In this document: positions 58,850 through 64,000 of the stretch, in pieces
Layout of the letters: the number at the start of each line of letters is the position of its first letter
How positions within the stretch are numbered: the stretch's first letter is position 1
Origin: Magicicada septendecula
Taxonomy: Eukaryota; Arthropoda; Insecta; Hemiptera; Cicadidae
Length of the DNA: 64,000 nucleotides
NCBI GenBank assembly: GCA_034769895.1
Contig: CM068372.1
Coordinates: forward strand, 435,367,458-435,431,457
Reading direction: 5' to 3'
The notes under the pieces: model-generated
Databases searched by the model: none
What the model was told of the DNA's origin: nothing
The model's input: only the letters and a program-made list of their open reading frames with translations
Position numbers and translations under genes: made by a program

Positions 58850-59178
58850 GAAACAAAAGAAATTTGCAATATTTCTGAAATCGGACGGGTAAAACGCAGA
58901 CAAACGCAGAATTATGATGTTATAATTGTCGGTGAAGATCTTGACTTATTGGTCCTTTTAGCACACTATGCAGCAAATGTTCAAGAAAATATCTACTTTT
59001 TCAAAAGAAAAATTGGAAGATCGCAAGATGAGGTATATAGTCAAAAAAGTTTCAAATTTCCAGGACTGAAAGAAATAATTGTGTTTATTCATGCTTTTGG
59101 GGGCTGCAATACCACACCTGCCTTTGCTAGATTAGGTAAACAAACTATTTGTGAAATTATTTTAAAATACCTGGGCAC
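58850..59178 (+). pseudogene. Fragment of a PIN/FEN1-like nuclease-type protein, cut by hAT-2
   Basis: Open plus-strand frame: EIGRVKRRQTQNYDVIIVGE, DLDLLVLLAHYAANVQENIY, YSQKSFKFPGLKE, FIHAFGGCNTTPAFARLGK. The ED-x-D...HAF-x-GCD pattern recalls the XPG/asteroid-like nuclease fold found in many arthropod proteins of unknown role. Here the last acid is Asn (GCN). The frame has no stop up to the hAT-2 terminus at about 59178, so it was broken by that insertion. I am unsure of the family. It may also be part of another transposon. Confidence 0.45.
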
Positions 59179-62100
59179 AGGCCCGTATTTAGGTATTGTG
59201 CGCCCCTGTGCTCTAAGTAATATGCCGCCCCCACGCACCACGCCCCCACCCACACAAACTTACGACTCAAACAAGGAAACAAGCTGTGATTTTACAGACA
59301 TACCAGCTCAAGTTGAGTACATTATAATAGGTAAACATAAACATATGATGGCAGTCTGTTGTAGCGTTGTAGGTATTACAAGTTGCAACGTAATTTTAAA
59401 TGGTGTAATTCTCTCGACATTGACATATAATTCATGTAGGATGTAGTCTACAGAAAATTTATTCTTTTTACTCTTTATCACAGTTATGTCGTATTTTTTT
59501 ATATTTCACAGTTTCACTTAAATTATGATGGTATTTCTTAAATATTTACTCTTAACATTGTAATAATTAGACATGGAATTAAAAAGTAAGCAGTGTTTTT
59601 GACATTGATTATTTTTAATACATTACGGAATTACAGTAAGTTCAGTGAAAAGCATTTAACCAAACCTGATAAGTAAAAATGTATCTTACCTTACATAATG
59701 AACGGTTTTCGTCTGGCTTGACTGTGAGTAAAATCATTGATTATTTCGTGAAAACTTAGCCTGTTAGTTATATCTGACTCAGTACACAGAACTGCTGCAC
59801 TTACAAGTCACTCTTGTCTTTGGCTTGACCGCATGTAGTTGTTCACTCTTCTTAAAACAGAAAACGATCTTTCAGCTGAACAGTTGGTTGCAGCTGTGCA
59901 GTTATAAATTTTCAGCGCAACACAAATATTAGGATAAACTTCTTGTAAGTTTCTTTCAATTAACATTTTATTCAAACTTGGCAAAGTCCAGGGTTTTTCT
60001 ACTTTTTCACCTTTCTTGTTTAGCACTTCACGTTTAATATTTTTTTATGAAACCTTTAAGATGGATACAATCATTTATTAGACTATCCTCCAAATCCGAA
60101 TTGTACAGTTCATACAGTTCTTTTGCTGAATTCATTATACTAGTAGGTTCAAGATTTGTAAGTTTGGAAATCAAATCAAATCTAGACGCAAAATATGTGT
60201 ACACAGATATTCTTTTTTCCAAATCCTCCTTCAATGTGTCAATTACAGCAAAAAAACTTGACTTAAGCTTTTTTTCATTTAAGTGTATTTCTTTTGATCC
60301 TTTATCTTCATGTGTAGATAAATTATCACCTTCCTCTTCACTCGTGTCAGAGTCAGACTGATCAAAAAATCGTTTCTTTTTCCTCTTCCTCTTAGGTGAG
60401 GTCATATTAAGTTCTGATGATGTTTTATTTAGTGTTAGTGTCATTGTCTCGTTTATCTTTTTTACAGCTTGGGATTTGTATTCATGATACAGTTCCCTAA
60501 TTTCTTCAAGATAACCAATCAACGATTCATAAAGTTCCTTGGCAGCAGAGACATCCAAATCTTCTGCTTGTAGCTTTTCCATTGTCTTCCCAAACTGTTG
60601 GAATATGGCACCCCAAAGGCTAGACATAAATGCTGTGTCAGTATGAGTTAACTGCTTAAGTAAACCTTTAGCTTTGTTTCGGTCCAAACATTTTTGGGTG
60701 GCATCTTCCGTAAATGACTTAAGAGCATTGAATGTAGCTGTCCCATCTAAATTTAGACTTTTACACGCTTCTTCTCGTGCACTCCAACGAGTCTGACTTA
60801 ATGATTTCAATGTTGAGCTTTTTGGACCAAAATATGATAAAAGCAAATTCCATCTCTGTGTCGAACTAGAAAAAAAATTAAAAATACTCTGCAAGAAGTC
60901 AAAAAATGTTACAGACTCCCGACAACACTCTGCTGCTTGAGAACCACTCAAATTTGCTGAATGGGCAGCACAGGGAATATAGAAAGCTAGTGGACTGATT
61001 GCGTTGATTCTGGCTTGCAAACCAGAATATATACCTGACATGTTTGAACAATTGTCATAAGTTTGACCCCTACAATCAGATATCTCTAGATTTATACTTT
61101 TTAAAATCTCCAATACTGCGTCTGCAAGGTTTTCACCTCTGTGCCCAGGATTTTTGAAGAAGGTTAAAAATCTCTCATGTGCCTCCCCTATCTCATTTAC
61201 ATAACGAACAATGAAGAAGGTTAGTTGGTCGTTATGAGTAATGTCTGGAGATGAGTCAACTATTACTGAATAATATTTACACAACTGGACCTCTTCAACA
61301 ATCTTAGAGACTACTTTCTCTCCCATAATTTTAATAAGGTCATCACAAATTACTGGACTCAAATATGACGTCCTTCCGCTACCTGGATTTCCATAGCGTG
61401 AAATGTGAGCAGATAGAAAGGGGTCATACTCAGCTATTAATTCAAGGCACATCATAAAATTGCCATTATGCTCTGACCCAAACACTTCGTTATCTCCTCG
61501 GAATGCTAGTCCTCGAGAAGATAATTTTTTAAAGACAGAAATTACCCACTGTAGTACATTCCTCCAATACTGGACCTCTTGCTCAAAATACAGTTACTAA
61601 CTTTTTGTCAATTCTAGATAATTCATTTGCTCGGGTTTTAAATGTAATTGCACAATCTCTGTGAGAGGATGATTTTCATGTTCGGAGACACGTTGTACAG
61701 CATGAATCCAATCATTAAACCCTGATTTTGAAGCAAACCCAGATAGGCCTCCAAAAAGCATACAAGGAGCACAATATAGAGACCCCTGACTTGGTGAATA
61801 AACTAAATATTCTCGTTTTACAACATTCACATTCAAAAGCTTTCTTTTAAATAAACTATCAGTACAGTACCTCTTTCTACCATCATGATATACACGAACT
61901 GACTTTGAAAAATCAGAATCTTCATTTTGTTTTATACCCTGTTTGATTAAGAAATCAATGGTTTCGTCAGTAATGACCCACTGATATGGATCATTGTCTG
62001 GCAAACAAATTATACTGTCATTATTTTTGTCTAGACCAGGAGATGCCGATGTTGAGGGTTCTGGATGAATCTCATTATTTTCATCAGAAGTGCTAGAACC

Positions 62101-62530
62101 TTGGTTGGTTGTTTTGCATTCATTACCAGTACCACCAGTATTACGATTACTTACATGAATTTTTGGTTCTTCAGAAATTTTGTTTTCAGTTTTTTCATAA
62201 CTAAAAAACGATTCTAATTTTCTTACTTTTTTAAGGGTGTCATCTTCTTTTTGTTTCTTTTCTTCTGCCTTCCGTCTATATGCCGCCCCACTTAGTCTTT
62301 TTCTTCCGTCCATTTCAATTTTATACTTAAATATCGATTTGCAATCCAATAAAGAACTAAAAAAGTAAAAAATAAACTCGTACTTTTTTTCACTTCACAT
62401 CACAGTTCACAGTTTAATAAAAACTAACATAACCTAGTTGAACAGAATAGGCAAACGGTAGCACAGAGCGACGCACGAGCCAGACCAGAGCGGCAGCCTA
62501 CAGCGCAGTGTTGCCAACAAAAACCTTCCC
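59178..62530 (-). mobile_element. hAT-2 DNA transposon, right end not resolved
   Basis: The left end looks like CAGGCCCGTATTTAGG at 59178, a hAT-type terminus, directly inside the nuclease-like frame. The transposase follows on the minus strand. I could not find the matching inverted end (expected CCTAAATACGGGCCTG) or an 8-bp duplication to the right, so the right boundary is a guess and may be lost. Confidence 0.65.
59691..62313 (-). pseudogene. hAT-2 transposase (ZMYM1/DUF4371 type), few disabling changes
   Basis: Start chosen at MDGRKRLSGAAYRRKAEEKK (62313), the usual family start; 12 more codons are open upstream. The TTF zinc-finger region has CTDSLFKRKL, LYCAPCMLFGG and HENHPLTE. Two tandem stops near 61597-61602 interrupt the next part (EVQYWRNVLQWVISVFKKL). 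DUF4371 motifs follow: YSVIVDSSPDITHNDQLTFF, RGQTYDNCSNMSGIYSGLQA, PCAAHSANL, TRWSAREEA. A shift in the A-run near 60040 precedes TNCSAERSFSVLRRVNNYMR, the dimerisation motif, then a TGA before the usual tail ending about 59691. Far less decayed than hAT-1. Confidence 0.88.
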
Positions 62531-62534
62531 TACC

Positions 62535-63160
62535 TCATTTATACAGACTAGTAGTACTAGTAGAACAGCAGCGGAATACAAATCATACCCCGCTTTGCGC
62601 GACCCCACATAACACGAATTCGCTATAACGCATTTTTTTTTCTAAGAAAATATTTATTATACATATTAACAATTACATATACAGTACCAATAATATTGTA
62701 TATATATGTATCAACGTATCATCGTAAATGTAATGAATATGTAAATTTTGAGTTTAACAACTAAAGTTTGCGTATTTTATTTTGAAAATGACAAATAAAC
62801 ACATACAGTACTGTAATTACATTACTGTATTATTTTGTATGCAGTACGATCACGTCAGCCCACCAACACGTTTGGTGGAAACGTAAAAACAGACAGCTGA
62901 TTTGTACAGATAAATAAGAGGTTGCATTAGGTCAGACGTAGATCTGTAATAAGTGTCAGCCAAAACAAAACGTTTTGTAAACATACATGGCTGTGCCATT
63001 ACACATTATAAATGTTATTTGACCTTGAATACTGTCTTCGTTAGCTGTGTGTGTACGGTGTTTTAATTATGTCATTTGTAACAGTTGTGTTTGTTTTATT
63101 CATTAGTGTGTGTATGTGTTTTTTAATCATTTCACCGACGACTCCTATATATTAGGAAGA
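62535..63160. other. No gene recognised
   Basis: AT-rich. Around 62590-62640 GCGCGACCCC and ATTCGCTATAACGC recall the ends of pogo-like elements (compare GCGTTATA in the pogo at 3661), but no inverted partner was seen. Confidence 0.45.
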
Positions 63161-63162
63161 AG

Positions 63163-63212
63163 AAGTTTTACCTGATGATGGGAATTTAATTCCCGAAACA
63201 TGTAGTGGAATA
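63163..63212 (+). ncRNA. Hammerhead-ribozyme-like motif
   Basis: Plus strand: TTTTAC, CTGATGA, GGGAAT...ATTCCC (six-pair stem II), GAAA, CATGT palindromic stem III, A, then GTGGAA, which can pair with TTTTAC using two G-U pairs. Probably the 3' end of another PLE or a related retroelement; no coding part is recognisable upstream. Confidence 0.5.
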
Positions 63213-63281
63213 TTTAACTACAAGATCGCCTGACGGATCAAATTAAGGTATAATTTGAAATTAATTGAATTTGTATTTATT

Positions 63282-64000
63282 ATGAGTGACATTGAGGTAC
63301 AATATCCTACATTTAGTTTGGGTACAAGCGGTGGTGTACGTGCGGGCCGAGAGGACATTAGAAAACAAAGTAAAGTCATTGTAGCAAACGTTTACAAGTT
63401 TTTTAAAAATCTTGCGTAAATGAAGAAGCCAGGAGGAACATAAACTTTGCACAAATTTGAAAATTGCTAGCGGACGTTTGTGGTATTTCTGAAAAGTCGG
63501 TGCAACGTATTAGCAATACCGTTGCTTCGGCAGATGATCAAGGCGTGAGTGTTGTGTTCAATTCTCCAAGGAAAGGGTATAAACGGGAACACAAAACACT
63601 GAAGTGGACTATTTTAATAAACAAATAATAAACAAATAGTCCGCAGGACCGTACTAGAATATTACGACCGAGGGGAATACCCCACTGCAAGCAAAATTCG
63701 AGCTGATCTCTGTCAGAAAACAATTATTCTGGTTCAGAAGCCTCCGTACTTCGCTTTCTGAGAGTGCTTTGTTTTAAATTTAAGAAGTTCAACGATGGAC
63801 GAAAATTTTTAATGGAGCTCAGAGACATTGCTGCCTTGAGAGCGAAGTTTTTGAGAACCATGCATATACATCGTATGGAGGACAACAGGCCTATAATTTA
63901 TTTGGATGAAACCTGGATATCACAGAATCATACGAATAAATACATCTGGCAAGACTCCAGAGGGGACGGTGGGCTGAAAGTACCTACTGGTAAAGGTGGC
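63282..64000 (+). pseudogene. IS630/Tc1-mariner-like transposase, truncated by window end
   Basis: MSDIEVQYPTFSLGTSGGVR starts at 63282. Pieces in shifting frames follow: the helix-turn-helix-like VCGISEKSVQRISN near 63475-63510, SPRKGYKREHKT, then a DDE_3-like block: LRAKFLRTMHIHRMEDNRP, IIYLDETWISQNHTNKYIWQ and VPTGKGG, with the first catalytic Asp in YLDETW. A 20-bp duplication (AATAAACAAATA at about 63616-63640) and stops mark decay. The remaining catalytic part lies past 64000. Confidence 0.75.

Noticed and set aside
62590..62660. GCGCGACCCC and CGCTATAACGC as the terminus of a second pogo element
   Set aside because: No inverted partner or TA-flanked end was found in the remaining window.

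Overview
This is eukaryotic, AT-rich, transposon-packed DNA, most likely from an insect with a large genome. The evidence is an insect-type Helitron, Gypsy LTR elements, Penelope-like elements (PLEs), ZMYM/DUF4371-type hAT transposons, mariner and pogo elements, LINE tails, many microsatellites, and tiny spliced exons of the acidic 'KEE' type. I cannot name the species. No bacterial-style operons, rRNA or tRNA genes were seen.

Layout. (1) About 2.1-24.9 kb is one old minus-strand Gypsy retrotransposon ('Gypsy-A') with other elements nested inside it. Reading its minus strand: LTR and primer binding site (24.96-24.56 kb), gag (24.53-22.47 kb), protease start (22.46-22.14 kb), then a complete second Gypsy ('Gypsy-B', 15961-22138, 585-bp LTRs, ATAT target duplication), then protease/RT (15.96-14.41 kb), then a 10.8-kb block inside RNase H, then the rest of RNase H and integrase (3.63-2.11 kb). 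The 10.8-kb block holds an intact pogo/Tigger element (3661-5979), a tandem repeat, a full-length but mutated Helitron (6720-13471), and an AT-rich tail. The Helitron is itself interrupted by an inverted PLE dimer (10948-11911). (2) 24.96-28.83 kb is AT-rich DNA with no recognised gene. (3) 28833-32585 is a complete hAT element with an 8-bp target duplication, followed by a mariner relic. (4) 34.2-50.9 kb carries three small phase-0 exons on the plus strand, probably of one host gene. Its long intron holds a head-to-head PLE pair (35.55-41.92 kb) split by an unusual 2.9-kb DNA transposon (37325-40239), AT-rich DNA, a LINE tail and a PLE tail. (5) 51.8-57.1 kb is a mosaic of old Gypsy-B-like, PLE, LINE and gag relics with an internally deleted mariner. 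(6) 58.85-64 kb holds a nuclease-like ORF fragment cut by a second hAT, a hammerhead-like PLE tail, and the start of an IS630/Tc1-mariner transposase that runs off the window.

The most unusual theme is recurring inverted PLE dimers. Their 3' ends carry recognisable hammerhead-ribozyme cores (CTGANGA, stem II, GAAA, then a tiny palindromic stem III), in several PLE subfamilies. The second is the unclassified 2.9-kb transposon. The third is the set of symmetrical micro-exons. Apart from those exons, nearly everything coding is mobile DNA, and most of it carries stops or frameshifts. The pogo transposase and the Gypsy-B RT-integrase frame are the main intact long frames.
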